64,000 bases of DNA from Hymenoscyphus infarciens (Eukaryota > Ascomycota > Leotiomycetes > Helotiales > Helotiaceae). Positions 1-12,767 of the stretch are shown here, piece by piece. Numbering within the stretch: position 1 is the stretch's first letter; each line of letters opens with the position of its first letter. The notes under the pieces were generated by a model. That model searched no databases, was not told where the DNA came from, and saw only the letters and a program-made list of their open reading frames with translations. The stretch lies in NCBI GenBank assembly GCA_001414345.1, contig LLCB01000290.1, positions 1 through 64,000 of the forward strand, written 5' to 3'. The translations under genes and the position numbers were made by a program.

Positions 1-1896
1 GAGAATACTAAATATATAGCTTATATAAAGCCAAGTTCTTTAAGAAGGCTCTTATTACACTTAACAGCTTTAGTAAAGTGTATTTTGCTCTTTAGTAGAG
101 ACTTAAATAGAAGCTAAAAGTTAAAGAAAGACTAATAGACTAAAAAAGAGTATCTCTTTAATAGAGAATACTAAAAATAAAAGTCTTTTATATAAAGCTA
201 AGTTCTTTTTAAAGAACTTGTTTAAAGTCTTTAATTATAGACTAACTCTTAAGCTTTATATTGTCTTCTTTAAAGTCTTTATTCTTATAAACTAACCTAG
301 ATATAGTAGGTATAGTAGAAGAAGAAGAAGAAGAAGAGTCTTTAGTAATAAAAGAGTTATTTATCTCTTCTTCTATAGACTTAATCATATAGTTCTTATA
401 AGGATTATTAGAACTAATAGCTTCTTTATAAGTTTTAGGTTCTAAAATAAAACCTATAGAAGGCTTCTTAATAATAGTAGCCTTATTATCTTCCTTTATA
501 AGGTTTTCACCCTCTATTTTAGAGACTAAAACAGTAGAAGTTTTAGATTTTAAAGGCTTTTTAGAAAGCTTTTTATTAGTAGTCTCTAAGAGAGTAGACT
601 TAAAGTCTTCTTTGTATTTTAGTTTCTTTTTAGACTCTTTATTAGAGTCTACTTTCTTACTTCTAGTCTTAGATAAGTAGTTAGAGCTATTAGCTTTATA
701 AACTACCTTTTTAAGCTTATTATAATCTATAGCTAGGTTAGATAGACAGTAGACATTGTCTAGCCAAAGAGCTTTAATCTTAATATTAGCTTTATTATTA
801 CTAATATAAGTAAAGTCTTTATTAAGCTTAATATCCCAACCTTTATTAGCTAAAGAGTAAGCTGAAATAAGAGTATTCTTAAGACTAGGGACGTAATATA
901 CGTCTTTAATAAGTAGCTCTTTACCTTTATAAGTAATAGATATATTACCTTTACCTAGTAGAGGTACTTTAGTATTATTAGCTACTATAATAGAGCTATT
1001 AAGCTCTTTAAAATCAAGAAGCTAGCTTTTATTAGGCGTGAAGTGATTAGAGGCCCCGGAGTCTAATACTAGTTTTCTTTTATTACTAGTATAGCTAGTT
1101 ATAGTATTTTTATTATTACTATTAATACTAGCTGACATAATAACTCTAGAAGAGACTTTAGACTTATTAGAATTAGAGTCTTTAGAGTCTTCAGAGTCTT
1201 CAGAGTCTTCTAATTCTCTAGAGTTATTAGAGTCTTTATTTTTATCTTTGTCTTTATTCTTCTTTTTATTCTTCTTAAAAGAATTAATACTAGTATTATT
1301 ACTAGTATTTTTACTAGTATTATTACTAGTATTATTAGAGCTCTTTCTAAGCTCCGGGTAAAGTATAAAGCATTTACTCTTAATATGCCTCTTTTTATTA
1401 CAGTGGGTACATAGAGAGCTAGTTTTAATAGAAGCTTTATTAGCTTCTAAATCACTTCTTTGAGTTATTCTAGACTCTTTGCCTATAAGGTCGCTTATTA
1501 AGTCGTCTAAGTCTATAGAACTAACGTCGTTTCCTATATCTTCGTACTTTCTAGATATAAAAGAATCGAAAGAGCTAGGAAGACTATTAAAGATAGTAAC
1601 TAGTATAAAAGCATTAGATACTTTTTCATCTAAGCTTCTTAAGTATATAGCCGAGGACTGGATTTCGGATATATATTCTTCTATAGTACTAAAGTTACTA
1701 TAGCGGGCGTTAGTTATCTTATTATAATATCGACCTACTAGTTCTAGACTAGAGCTACTAAAGTCGGTCTTAATTTTATCCCAAAGATTAGAAGGAGAGT
1801 TAACGTCTATATATCTCTTTAAATTATTAGAAGAGATAATAGCTTATAAAGCAGCTAAAGCTTTATTACTCTTAGCCTTATAATCGTCTAGCTTAT

Positions 1897-2260
1897 TATA
1901 ACGGCACGAAATACACACAACTATAGTAGAGGCATATGGGAGTGCGTATGGCAGAATGACGTATGTAGATACTAGGCTCTGATACGGAAGAAAAGGCTAA
2001 ACTGGCCTTTTCTGACTCTAGGAGAGTAGGCTGCTATATACAAGAGGTTCGGACGATACAAAGGGGTACGAAACTGAACAACGACATACGTCGGCTAATA
2101 CAAAAGCCCGAACCCTACGAAGTACGTCTGAAAGTCTGGACGGACGTACGGACGTACGTAACCTTCCTAAATTAGACAATGCAAAACAACAACTACCGAA
2201 AGCTAATATGTACGGCATATGCCACGTAATATCGGCTATACAGGACGGCATGCCGTCACA
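1897..2260 (-). repeat. LTR of copy 1 (3' LTR in sense direction), largely unmutated
   Basis: This 364-bp direct repeat matches 4469-4832, 22778-23140 and 25533-25895. It begins TATAACGGCACG and ends TGCCGTCACA, giving inverted ends. Its CpA and TpG dinucleotides are mostly intact, unlike the partner LTR. Confidence 0.9.
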
Positions 2261-3164
2261 TCCCCCTCCCTTGAAAAAGACTCGTCCCCGAGTCTGTCTA
2301 TGTTATCGTTCAGGGCTGAATCGGGATGGCGTAAGTTGTTGCATTTGTCGTATTTGTCGTAAGCGAAAAGGTCAAGGTCTGAATTGTATCTGACCCGAGT
2401 TCGTAGATGCTTTGTTTATTGAAATGTCGTAAGCGAGATGTCGAGATGTCGGTACCGAATCGAATTCGTAGATGCTTGCAAAATAGAGACTTCGTTTCCA
2501 ATCCTTCTATATCAAAAGCAAGCATTCGCGAAAAGAGTATAGTCCGATCCTGTCCAGCAGGTCGGAAAAAGTTCAAAGTAAAATCAGAAAAGTTCAAAGC
2601 AAGAGTCGGATAGTGTTCGGTTAAGGTTAAAAGCGATAACTCAATTAAGAGCTCACTTCTAGGTTTCGTCCTAATAAAGAGCGTATTTTAACCAATTCGC
2701 ATCCGATTCGAAAAATTCACTAAAAGAGAGTGGGTCTGAAAAAGTTTAGAGTAAAGTTGGAACCGAAAAGTCGATAATGTCGTAGACAGTGATAACTCAG
2801 CTAAGAGGTCACTATCCTTTCGAGAGCGTACCGATTCGTATCCGATTCGAAAGTTCAAATGAAAAAAGGACTTCTGGCCCGGCCAGAAGTGAAAGAAAGT
2901 AAAGAATGTAAAGACTGTAAGACTCTGTACCAGAGTCGGTGGGGTTTCGGCTGGTCAAAGGCGAAGTTGTTGCCGAAGTTAAAAATGCTGTCCGAAGTTC
3001 GAGACAACAAAAGGAGGAGTTTCGGCTGGTCAAATGAACTTGATGCCTAAGTTGTCGTGTTGTCCGAGTATCCGGGGACAATAAAAGGGGTGTTTTCGGC
3101 TGGTCAAATGAACTTGATGCCGAAGTTGTCGTATTGCCTTGTTCCCTTCGAGGTACTTAAGGAC

Positions 3165-4099
3165 TTAATCATCATCTTCCGATTCGGAAGAAGAGTCGCT
3201 GTCGGATCGTGGGGAGTTCGGATCTGGATGGGGGTATTCTTTTGAACCGAAGAGCTTCTCAGCAAAGTTGTAATTCCAACGTCTCTTAAAAGCAGCAGAC
3301 GCGTTTCGGAGCTGAGGTGTGTGTCCCACATATGGAAGAACCGTTCCGATTCTGGTATCTCTCAGAGTATGGCCGTACTCGAAAAGCGACCTTTTGAAGT
3401 CGGCAAAAGTTTCTTCAGCGTATTCTTCTCCCTAATTCCACTTCCATCTCTTTTAACCTTTGTACCGGCGGCTAGGACTCGGTTCGTAACCGTAGTTTTT
3501 TTTGAATGTTCGCTGGTAGAGGTATTTTTCGAAGGAAAAGTTCAGAGTAGAGTCGGATGATGTTCGGTCGAGAGACAGCGATAACTCAGCTAAGAGCTCG
3601 CTTCTGAGTTTTGTCCTGATGGAAAGCGTATTTCGACCGATTCGTATCCGATTCGAGGGTTGGGAAGTGGTAGGAAGGCATCAGGGGCAGCTGCCCGTGG
3701 CCGAAAGAGGTCTGAATTGGGGCTTTGAAAGCAAAGGAGGGTTCAAACGAAGGTTCGAAAAAGGGTCGGATCGGGTAGGGTTCGGAGGTAGGATCTTTGA
3801 GTTTGTTGACTTTGTAGTTCGCTTATGATTATGTCCATCTCGTCTAACCGATCGTTTTGTCCTTTGTTTTTGTGCCGCTCTCTCTCGTCCGCCTATTATC
3901 CGTATATCATCCGCATTTGAGAAGTCTCGCTTATCGTTTCGTCGGGATCTTCTAGGTCTTGATGTGCGGTTACGGGTCGGGTCGGAGAGGGTTCAGAGGG
4001 TTGTCTTTCGAAAAGGGGGGTGGCCCTGGAAGGTCGTTCAACGCCTCGTGGCGGAACTGATTCGGAGAGAGACCTAAGGTCTTCTCGGAACTTCGACAT
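3165..4099 (-). pseudogene. Degenerate gag-like coding segments inside LTR copy 1
   Basis: The sense (minus) strand starts with an ATG at 4099 and encodes an arginine/proline-rich segment (MSKFREDLRSLSES...) that ends after about 67 codons. Further down are stretches with coding character in shifting frames, such as FEKYLYQRTFKKNYGYEP and FADFKRSLFEYGHTLRDT. The last of these ends in an acidic serine/aspartate tail with a stop near 3165. The corresponding region of the element at 7679-12767 carries the same sequence in RIP-mutated form. I read this as a broken structural (gag-type) gene. I cannot match it to a named gag family, and the frame breaks may include introns. Confidence 0.4.
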
Positions 4100-4468
4100 G
4101 ATGTCGGAAAGGGGGGGGGGGGGTAAGAGCAGATTCGGAAGCCTTCGCGATGACTATGGTATGTCGACTTATTCACCGAACCTGTGTACAGCAGTCCCTG
4201 TACGGAGAGGGTTATTAGGATTCTAAACACTTAGCGTATTTAAATCCCGTGACGTGTAAGATACGATTTTTACTAGCTGTCTAAAACCGATACCAAACCC
4301 TAATATCACTGGCTGTCTGGGAGATCTCTAGAATCCCGGCTATTTGAGAAGTCGCTGCAACTAATCCGATTCTAGGCTGAGTCGAGTTCGAAACAAAATA
4401 TACAGCGAACGTACTCGAAAGAGATATTATAAATGCTGTCACCGGCGAAGTAGAGTTTAGCCTTTTTA

Positions 4469-4832
4469 TATAACAGTACGAAATACATATAACTATAGTA
4501 GAGGCATATAGGAGTGTATATAGCAGAATAACGTATATAGATACTAGGCTCTAATACAGAAGAAAAGGCTAAACTAGCCTTTTCTAACTCTAGGAGAGTA
4601 GGCTACTATATACAAGAGGTTCGGACGATACAAAGAGGTACGAAACCGAACAACGACATACGTCGGCTAATATAAAAGCCCGAACCCTACGAAGTACGTC
4701 CGAAAGTCTAGACGAACGTATAGACGTATATAACCTTTCTAAATTAGATAATATAAAACAACAACTACTAAAAGCTAATATATACGGCATATGCCACGTA
4801 ATATCGGCTATATAGGACGGTATACTATTATA
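4469..4832 (-). repeat. LTR of copy 1 (5' LTR in sense direction), RIP-mutated
   Basis: This is the same length as the partner at 1897-2260. Nearly every difference between them is C to T in a CpA context or G to A in a TpG context; for example GGCATGCCGTCACA has become GGTATACTATTATA. It is followed at once by the CTTAT duplication. Confidence 0.9.
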
Positions 4833-5060
4833 CTTATCTTCGTATTTCATAGCTAGTTCGTCTAATTTAGGCTCGTATTTACCTTCTTTTGTCTTATTAT
4901 AGTATAAAGACTTCCTAGGTTCTTCAATAGTACCTAAGATATAGGGCATAAAACCGTTTATCTTTAGATAAAGCTCGGCTTCTATAAGCTACTCTATATA
5001 GTTAGAGCGGCCGATTAGCTTCTCTCCTTTAAACGAAGTAGAAGACATATTTAAATCCCC

Positions 5061-6613
5061 TTTTTAAAGTCTATATATATATAGATTAAAACGTACTCTT
5101 TTAAACAAGTACTTATTAGCTTTTTCAGTTAAAGAAGAATAGTAAGCTTTATATTCTCTTTCAAATATAAATAACTATACTATCTTTCCTTCTTACTAGG
5201 CTAACTTTTCTTATATAAGAATAGGATAACCTATATACTAATTAAACTATACTTAACTCTCTCCAAGGATAGCTTCTTATAAGTATAGATAATAGTAGTC
5301 TTATATAATCTAAAAGTCTACTAGAAGAGATAATCACTTCTTACTAGCTTCTTTATATATATAAGTCCCTATATAAAGGTAGCTATAAGCCTAGGCTCCT
5401 TAGTTTAAGAAGAAGGCTATACCACCCGCTATGAGATGACGTAATCGTACAGATATAGCCGCAGGTCTAAGTATAAGTAGTATATATACGAGTTTTCGTA
5501 TATATTTACTTATATCTCTAGCTTCACTCTCGCTAGAGCTTCTATCTCAGAGACGTAGGACATAGATCTCTTGCTAAAGACTTCACTATCAGAGGGGGTA
5601 GAGGGGGTATACCACCAAATATAACGGTATTCGGACCGGAAGTCGGTAATGTCACGTGATATCACGTGAAACGAGTTCGGCTCCAGAGACCTAAAGTTGG
5701 CTCTCTAGGCTCATAACCTATAAGAGGTTATATACGTATAAGGTAGACTATAGAGTAGGCTACAGGGTAGGTCAGAAGTACGTAAGTTGAATCAGCACAG
5801 GGTAGGTCAGGTGATCGCTAAATCACGTTTCTAAGGAGTCGAAGTATAAGTATAAAAGACTTAGTGAATTTTAACTTTTTTAACTTTAGTTTCTAACTAA
5901 AAGATAGAAGAGAGCTATATATACTTCTAGAGTAAATACTAGAAGCTTCTATAGCTTATAAATCAAAGAGGTTACTATAAGGTTCTAGAGATCACGTGTT
6001 CGCTTAACCGTAACCGAGAACGTAACCGAACCTTCTAGACAACACTAGAAAGAACTAGTATAGACTAAGGTTTAAACCTAAAGCCTATTAGTAAGTAAGG
6101 TAATTATTACCTAATACTAACACTTATATCTTTACTATCTACTATCTAACTCTTATATCTTATTCTTTCTATTATTTCTAGATAAATAAGAGAGAGAGAG
6201 AAAGAGAGAGAGAGGATTATTTACTACTTTAGCTAAATTTCTCTTATCTATAATAGGAAAAACTTTCCTCTAAAATATTTACTTATTCTCTTACTCTCTT
6301 ACTCTCCTACTCTCTCTCTTCTATACTCTTAGCTATACTCTCTTAGTATACGTACTACTATATAAAAGAAAAGAATAAGAAGTAAGAGATTAAGTAGATA
6401 GTATAGTATAGTCGATAGTATTATTATAATAAAATACTATAGTATTTTCGAATTATATATTATTATAATATTCTAATAGTACGTATTAGTTTTCGCTATA
6501 ATACTATAGTAATATCGCGATAATATATAGTATACTTTTTACTAACTCGTATATCTAAAACCCTACTTAAAGTATACTAATTAAGTATTATATATAAAGT
6601 AGTTTCTACTTAA
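5061..6613. other. RIP-mutated AT-rich DNA, no gene seen
   Basis: No open frame of note exists on either strand. The stretch may include the LTR of the Copia relic, because TATACCACC occurs near 5429 and again near 5611, but I could not fix the boundaries. It contains a perfect 18-bp palindrome TCACGTGATATCACGTGA at 5652-5669 and an AG microsatellite near 6190-6215. Confidence 0.6.
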
Positions 6614-7678
6614 GAGCCTATTTAGCTCGTATATATCTAGGATATATACTACTAAAAATTATAAGATAATATATATATATATATATACTAATTCTATATA
6701 TATACTAGTATTTAGTATATATATTTAAAAGTGATATAAATGCTTCGTATAACCTCGTATATCTTAGTATATATATAAATAGAATATATACTACTAAAAA
6801 AAGATTTAGACCTCTAGAGATATAAAACTTCAAAAGCTTATATATATCTTTTATCTATACTATCTAATACTAATACTTAGTACTTAGTACTACTTACTAA
6901 GAATATATACTAGAATATATACTACGAGCTAAATAATACTTAATATATCAAGAAATAAGTAATTATATATACTAACTTATACGAGGTCAGTTATTAGAGT
7001 ATCTCGTTAGCTATTTATATAGATATTTATTACGGAAAAAGGAGGGTCTCACGTGACCCCTTTTCTCTATATATATAGTAGAGTTTTTACCTTCTAAATT
7101 TAAGCTCCTAAGAGCGTTTTTAACCTAAAAATACGTCATAGTTATAAGCCTGGTTTATATGTATAGTATACTCTTATAACTTCTTTATCTTCTACTTATA
7201 TATTTAATATATTATAACGTATTTAGAACGCTCTCTATTATTAGTTAGCGTAACTAACTCCTCGATGCTTACGTTCGATAAGTATATAAAAGCCTAGCTA
7301 CGAAGCTAGTATACTTTAATTTAGTAGCTTACTCTTGAAGAGCTTATATAAAGCCTTTTATAGAAGGTATTTAAAACCAGAAGCCTAGTAGCGCGCTAGC
7401 TACTCTAAGAGGTACTCGAATACTTCGAATATCTAGAAGCCTAGTACTCTATAAAGCTAGTATATAACGCTAACTATAAGCTACTATATCTTATAAACGC
7501 TATCTGCTATTTTTACTAAAAAGTTAGAGCTAATAACGTACTAGAGTATAAGAGAGGAAGTTAGATAGGATCTAGGAGTAGGACTTTACTCTTAAATACT
7601 ATAGAATCGCTGTTTAGGAGTTTAAAATAATATATATAGCTCTATAGGTTTCTCTATAGTAGGAATAGAGAGCGATAT

Positions 7679-8173
7679 TATAATAGTACGCTATTCTGGA
7701 TTATTATATAATAGCTAGATTATTATATAATAGTACTATTCTGAATTGTCGGCATTTATGAAACTGCCGATACCTCTAAGTAGTACTAATATCTCTAATA
7801 CCTCTAGGGCTGAGATTATAAATAACCGATACTTATATAAGCGAAGTGCTAAAGGTATTAATATCCGATATTTATATATAGAAGGGATTAAGGTTTAGAT
7901 ATTATATATTTAGCTTTCTAAAGGATTAGAGGTTATATATTTAGCTTTTTAGCTCTTATTATTTAGTATTAGCTATATTAAGTAGAGCTTAGTTATTATT
8001 ATTATTAGAACTTAGAAGCTTCTAAACTCTTATATATAGACGTTTATATTTAGTATAGAAGAGGGATAGTTATTATTTTCTTCTATATTAGTACCTAGTA
8101 TCTATATATGTTATTCTACTATACGTACTTCTATATACCTCTACTATAGTTATATATATTTTATACTATTATA
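7679..8173 (+). repeat. 5' LTR of the innermost element
   Basis: This 495-bp direct repeat pairs with 12273-12767. Related single LTRs occur at 21785-22136 (plus) and 28154-28531 (minus). Confidence 0.85.
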
Positions 8174-11100
8174 TAAAAATAATAACTCTTCTTTACTAGT
8201 AATAGCTTTAATAATATCTTCTTTAAGCTTATTACTACTCTTTATTTAGAAGTTGATTCACTCTTAATTTAGAATATTACAACGATATTCTTATATAGCT
8301 AGGTAATTAGAGACTACTTAGATAGCTAGTAATACTAGGGTTTAGTATCTATATAGATAGCTAGTAAAAATCGTGTTTTAGTATATATTAAGAGATTAGA
8401 ATACGTTAAGTATTCCTAAGAGTTTTAATAACCCTAGATTTAGTAAATAAGTTGACTTATAATAGTTATCTAGAAGGCTTCTAAATCTAATCTTACCTCT
8501 CTCCTCTAAATCGACATCTTCGAAATGTTGAACCTAGTTCTACTATAAGACGTTAAACGCCTTTCTAGAGCTACTATCTCTCTTTCTAAAAACCGCCTAA
8601 ATAGCATCTATATACTAAGATCTAGAAGATCCCGACGAAACAGTAGTTAAAGAGACTAGTAGGACTTCTTAAATATAGACTAGATATAGTCGGTTATATA
8701 AGCTTTAGAAGCAGAGAATTAAGAAATAAGGAATCAGCTAGCCGAGCTAGAAAGACGGATAAGCGATCTTATAATTTAAAGTTAATAAAATACTTCGCCT
8801 CTAAACCCTCTCTAATCTAACCCTCTCCTATTTCTAAGCTTGAATTTATACCTATTTTAGCTATAAGCAGCTGCCTCTAATACCTTCTAATAACCCTCTT
8901 CTAGAGCTACTCCTCTTTTTAAAAGACTCTCTAAACCCTCTCTAATCTATAACTGTATACTAAGACCTAGAAGATCCTAATAAAACGATAAGTAAGACTT
9001 CTTAAATATAGATAATATATAGATAAGATAGTAGTATAAAAATAAAGGATAAAACGATTAGTTAGACGAGATAGATATAATTATAAGTAAACTATAAAGT
9101 TAATAACTTAAAAAATACTCTATCTCTAAACCCTTACTAATCTAACCCTCTTTCGAACCTTTATTTAAACTCTCTTTTGCTTTTTAAAGCCTATGTTTAA
9201 ACCTCTTTCGCTTATAAGCTCCTACTTCTAATAAACTTCCTACTACTTTCTAAACTCTTAAATTAGATATAAATTAGTTTAAATACGCTTTTTATTAGAA
9301 TAAAACTTAGAAGCGAGCTCTTAGCTAAGTTATTACTATTTCTTAACTAAATATTATCTAACTCTACTTTAAACTTCCCTTGAACCTCTACTAGTAAACA
9401 TTTAAAAAAGACTACGGTTATAGACTAAGTCTCTACCTATATAAAAGTTAAAAGAGATAGAAGTTAAAAGAGAAGGAAGTGGAATTAGGAGAAGAATATA
9501 CTAAAGAAACTTTTACTAACTTTAAAAGGTTACTTTTTAAGTATAGCTATACTTAGAGAGATACTAGAATTAGAAAGGTTCTTTTATATATAGAATAAAA
9601 TAAGATTATACCTTAGCTCTAAAACGCGTCTACTACTCTTAAGAGACGCTAGAATTATAACTTTACTAAGATAGTAAATAATCTTTTAGTTATAAATAAG
9701 AAGACCTACTAAAACGCTAAGTTATAAGATATTAGTACTATAGTATAGAATACTCCTCTATCTAGCTTTAAACTCTCTATAATATAATAGTGAATCGTCT
9801 TCTACTTTAGAAGTAGAATTAGAATCGGAAGATAAATAAGTCTTTAAGTACTCTAAAGGGAATAAGGCAGCCTATAGGCCTAAGTAATATAGTTTATATA
9901 ATAGTACTAATAAATATTATACCTAAAACTATTCCTTTTATTATCCTAGACTTTAGATAACGATTTTAACTTTTAGTAATAACTCTTTTAACTAGCTGAA
10001 ACCTCTCCTTTTGTTGTCTTAAACTTTAGACAGCGAAACTTTGATAACCTTCGGTAATAACTCTTTTGTTTTAACTAGCTGAAACTTATTCTAAACTTCG
10101 GATAATACGACAACTTCGGAAACAACTTCGCTTTTGACTAGCTGAAACCCCACCGACTCTAGTAAGGAGTCTTTCTTATATTCTTTACTTTCTTTTTACT
10201 TCTAGTAGAGCTAGAAGTTCTTTTTTATTTAAATTTAACTTAGATACGAATTAGTACGCTCTTAAAAGAATAGTAACCTCTTAGCTAAGTTATTACTATC
10301 TATAATATTATTAACTTTTTACTTCTAACTTTACTCTAAGTCCTTACTAACCTAAGTTTAGATAAACTTACTTTCTTTTATATCTAGTAGGCTAGATATT
10401 TTATTTGAATTCAAATTAGATATAAATTAGTATACTCTTAAAGTAAACTCTTAACTAAGTTATTACTATTACTTATAACGTTACCTCTTAATATTTACTT
10501 CTAACTCTATTCTAAATTCGCCTCTATCTCTACTTTGAATTTTTAAACTTTTTAAACTTTAAACTTTTTCTAACCTACTAGACAAGATTAGACTATACTC
10601 TTTTAGTAAACGCGAATACTTATACTTTAATATTAAAGAATTAGAAACGAAGTCTCTATTTTATAAGTATTTATAAATTAGATCAGATATAATTCAGATT
10701 CTACTTAGTATTCTATAGACAATTTTCAAGGTTTACTATATTATCTAAGAGACTTTTATACTAAATATCTAGAAGAGCTAAGACTACTCTAATACCTCTC
10801 TAAATAGCTTAATATATAGGAATTAGATAAGAATTAAGTAAAAGAGTTAATTTATAAAACTCTATTAATACTCTCTAATTCTAGTTACTTTTAATAAGGA
10901 ACTTATAATAAAAACCTAAGATAAAACACTAACTAGTAGGAATGTTTAAAATTAATAAAGTAAAGAACTAAGACTAAGTTACTACTAAAACAGAGCCTAC
11001 TAACCCTCTCTAGGCTATAGCCTCTTCTTTCTCTAACTTATTATTCTCCTCTCTACCCTTCTAAGCGTAAGGAGTCTAAATTAGCTCTTCTTCTACTACC

Positions 11101-12272
11101 TCCTCCTTATAAGGACGCTTTTTATCTTAGCAACCTTCTATAATTAGCTTTAGAGAGGATATCTATAAACTCTTTAAGTAGGCTTTAAAGAGGACCTAAA
11201 CCTAGGTTTAGATAGAGGTCCTACTCTCTATAGTATAGCGTAAGGACTATTAAATATTAGTAACTAAAACCCCTCTAATAAGTAAGAGGTACTTATAGTA
11301 ACCTTAGTATAAAGTGCTTAAGTCTTCTTTAAAAGAGCGAACTATACCTCTAAACTATTCTTTAGTACCTTTATACTAGTAATAACTAATACCTTATCTA
11401 AGGCCTTAGTAGTCTTCTTAATCTCCCCCTTCTCCTTCTTAAGCTTAAGCTTATTAAACTCCTTTCTAATAAACTATAACAACTACCTAAGTTAGAATAA
11501 ATTTAGTATATATTTAGAATTAAACTTACTAGGATATATATAGTATTCTACTTAATATAGTACTTATACTTCTTTAACTTTAGCTTCTTAAAAGTATATA
11601 TATAATCTCTATTCTAAGATTTTACTTAAAGGTACTAAATATAGTAGACTTAGTAAGTAGCTAGAAGTATACTAGAAGGATATAGAAGAGGTATTTTACT
11701 ATATTAGATTAGCTCTAAATCAGGTCTAATTAAGAAGAGAAGAACTTACTTTTATATATATATATAATATATATATATATTCTAGGAGATAAGTTAGTAT
11801 ATAAAGATATACCTAATTAGAAGGTATTCTTACTATTTATATTATTTAGATAAAAAGAAAAGAAGAAGAGAAGTTAGAATTAGAGAAAAGTCGCCTACTA
11901 ATATACTACTTATAATAATAGCTATTACTTTATAATTATTATTTATTACTTAATAATTACTATTATAATATATAATAATAGTAAGAATATAACAACTCTA
12001 TAGCAGCGTACTGCTTTCTATCTACTAGCTAATCATTAGCGTCTCTTCTATTCGCATTCTATTATTATATAGTATATAGTAGTAAACAAAGAGTAATCAG
12101 CCTTTAAATAATAATACTACTAGCTACTAACCTTACTCTAACTACTAGACACTATAATAGTAAGATAAATTATATTCTTTATAATAAAGAGATAAATAAT
12201 ACTCTAATTAACTCGATATTATACTAATTAATAACTAAAGACTTAGAACGAGTCTTTTTAAAGGAGAGGGGA

Positions 12273-12767
12273 TATAATAGCACGCTATCCTAGATTATTA
12301 TATAATAGCTAGATTATTATATAATAATACTATCTTAAATTATCAATATTCGTAAAACTGCTAATACTTCTAAGTAGTGTCGATACCTCTAATACCTCTA
12401 GAGCTAAGATTACGAATAACTAATACTTATATAAGCGAAGTACTAAAGGTATTAATATCTGACATTTATATATAAAAGGGATTAAGGTTTAGATATTATA
12501 TATTTAGCTTTCTAAAAGATTAGAGGTTATATATTTAGCTTTTTAGCTCTTATTGTTTAGTATTAGCTATATTAGACAGGGCTCGGTTATTATTATTATT
12601 AGAACTTAGAAGCTTCTAAACTCTTATATATAGACGTTTATGTTCGGTATAGAAGAGAGATAGTTATTGTTTTCTTCCGTATTAGTGCCTAGTATCTATA
12701 TACGTCATTCTACTATACGCACTCCTATATGCCTCTACTATAGTTATATATATTTCGTGCCGTTATA
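12273..12767 (+). repeat. 3' LTR of the innermost element
   Basis: This is the partner of 7679-8173, with slightly fewer RIP changes. It is preceded by a purine tract and followed by the GATAT duplication. Confidence 0.85.

Larger units (their letters stand above)
1897..4832 (-). mobile_element. Non-autonomous LTR retroelement, copy 1 (2936 bp, TSD CTTAT)
   Basis: Two 364-bp direct repeats (1897-2260 and 4469-4832) flank the element, and a perfect 5-bp duplication CTTAT stands outside each end (1892-1896 and 4833-4837). The LTR ends read TATAACGGCACG and TGCCGTCACA, that is TG...CA after allowing for RIP. A polypurine tract (the complement of TCCCCCTCCCTTG at 2261-2273) directly abuts the left LTR, so the sense strand is minus. 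The interior, about 2261-4440, has normal base composition and few RIP changes, while the right LTR is heavily mutated. Only gag-like fragments are visible, with no protease, reverse transcriptase or integrase, so the element would depend on a helper. It is related to the elements at 22778-25895 and 7679-12767. Confidence 0.9.
1..5048 (-). mobile_element. Ty1/Copia gag-protease relic, RIP-degraded and split by a later LTR insertion
   Basis: Read on the minus strand, the relic begins at an ATG at 5048 and shows a Copia gag start (MSSTSFKGEKL followed by a tyrosine-rich helix). It is interrupted at 4837/1892 by the LTR element described separately and continues from 1896 to the left edge. A CCHC zinc knuckle (CX2CX4HX4C, CTHCNKKRHIKSKC) lies at 1370-1411. 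The retropepsin motif LDSGASNHFT lies near 1041-1070, and the usual Copia protease tail (YVPSLKNTLISAYSLANKGW) lies near 800-900. In-frame TAG codons stand where Trp is expected, as RIP would produce. After the protease, a short linker leads to PKTYKEAISSNNPYKNY, which resembles the start of the Copia reverse transcriptase with no integrase in between. The element continues left of the window, and its terminal repeat was not defined. Confidence 0.8.
7679..12767 (+). mobile_element. LTR retroelement (5089 bp, TSD GATAT), innermost of the nest
   Basis: Two 495-bp LTRs (7679-8173 and 12273-12767) are flanked by perfect GATAT duplications (7674-7678 and 12768-12772). The ends are TATAATAGYACG and CGTGCCGTTATA. 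The polypurine tract AAAGGAGAGGGGA abuts the right LTR, so the sense strand is plus. The 3' end of the LTR, about 100 bp, is nearly identical to the LTRs of the 2.9-kb elements, and the interior from about 8.5 to 10.6 kb is homologous to theirs. The sequence is saturated with RIP changes, and no reverse transcriptase or integrase motif can be read. It may be the larger family member or a large non-coding derivative. Confidence 0.88.

Noticed and set aside
5417..5615. Terminal repeat of the Copia relic
   Set aside because: TATACCACC occurs at both ends, but TG...CA ends, a partner LTR and a primer-binding site could not be shown.
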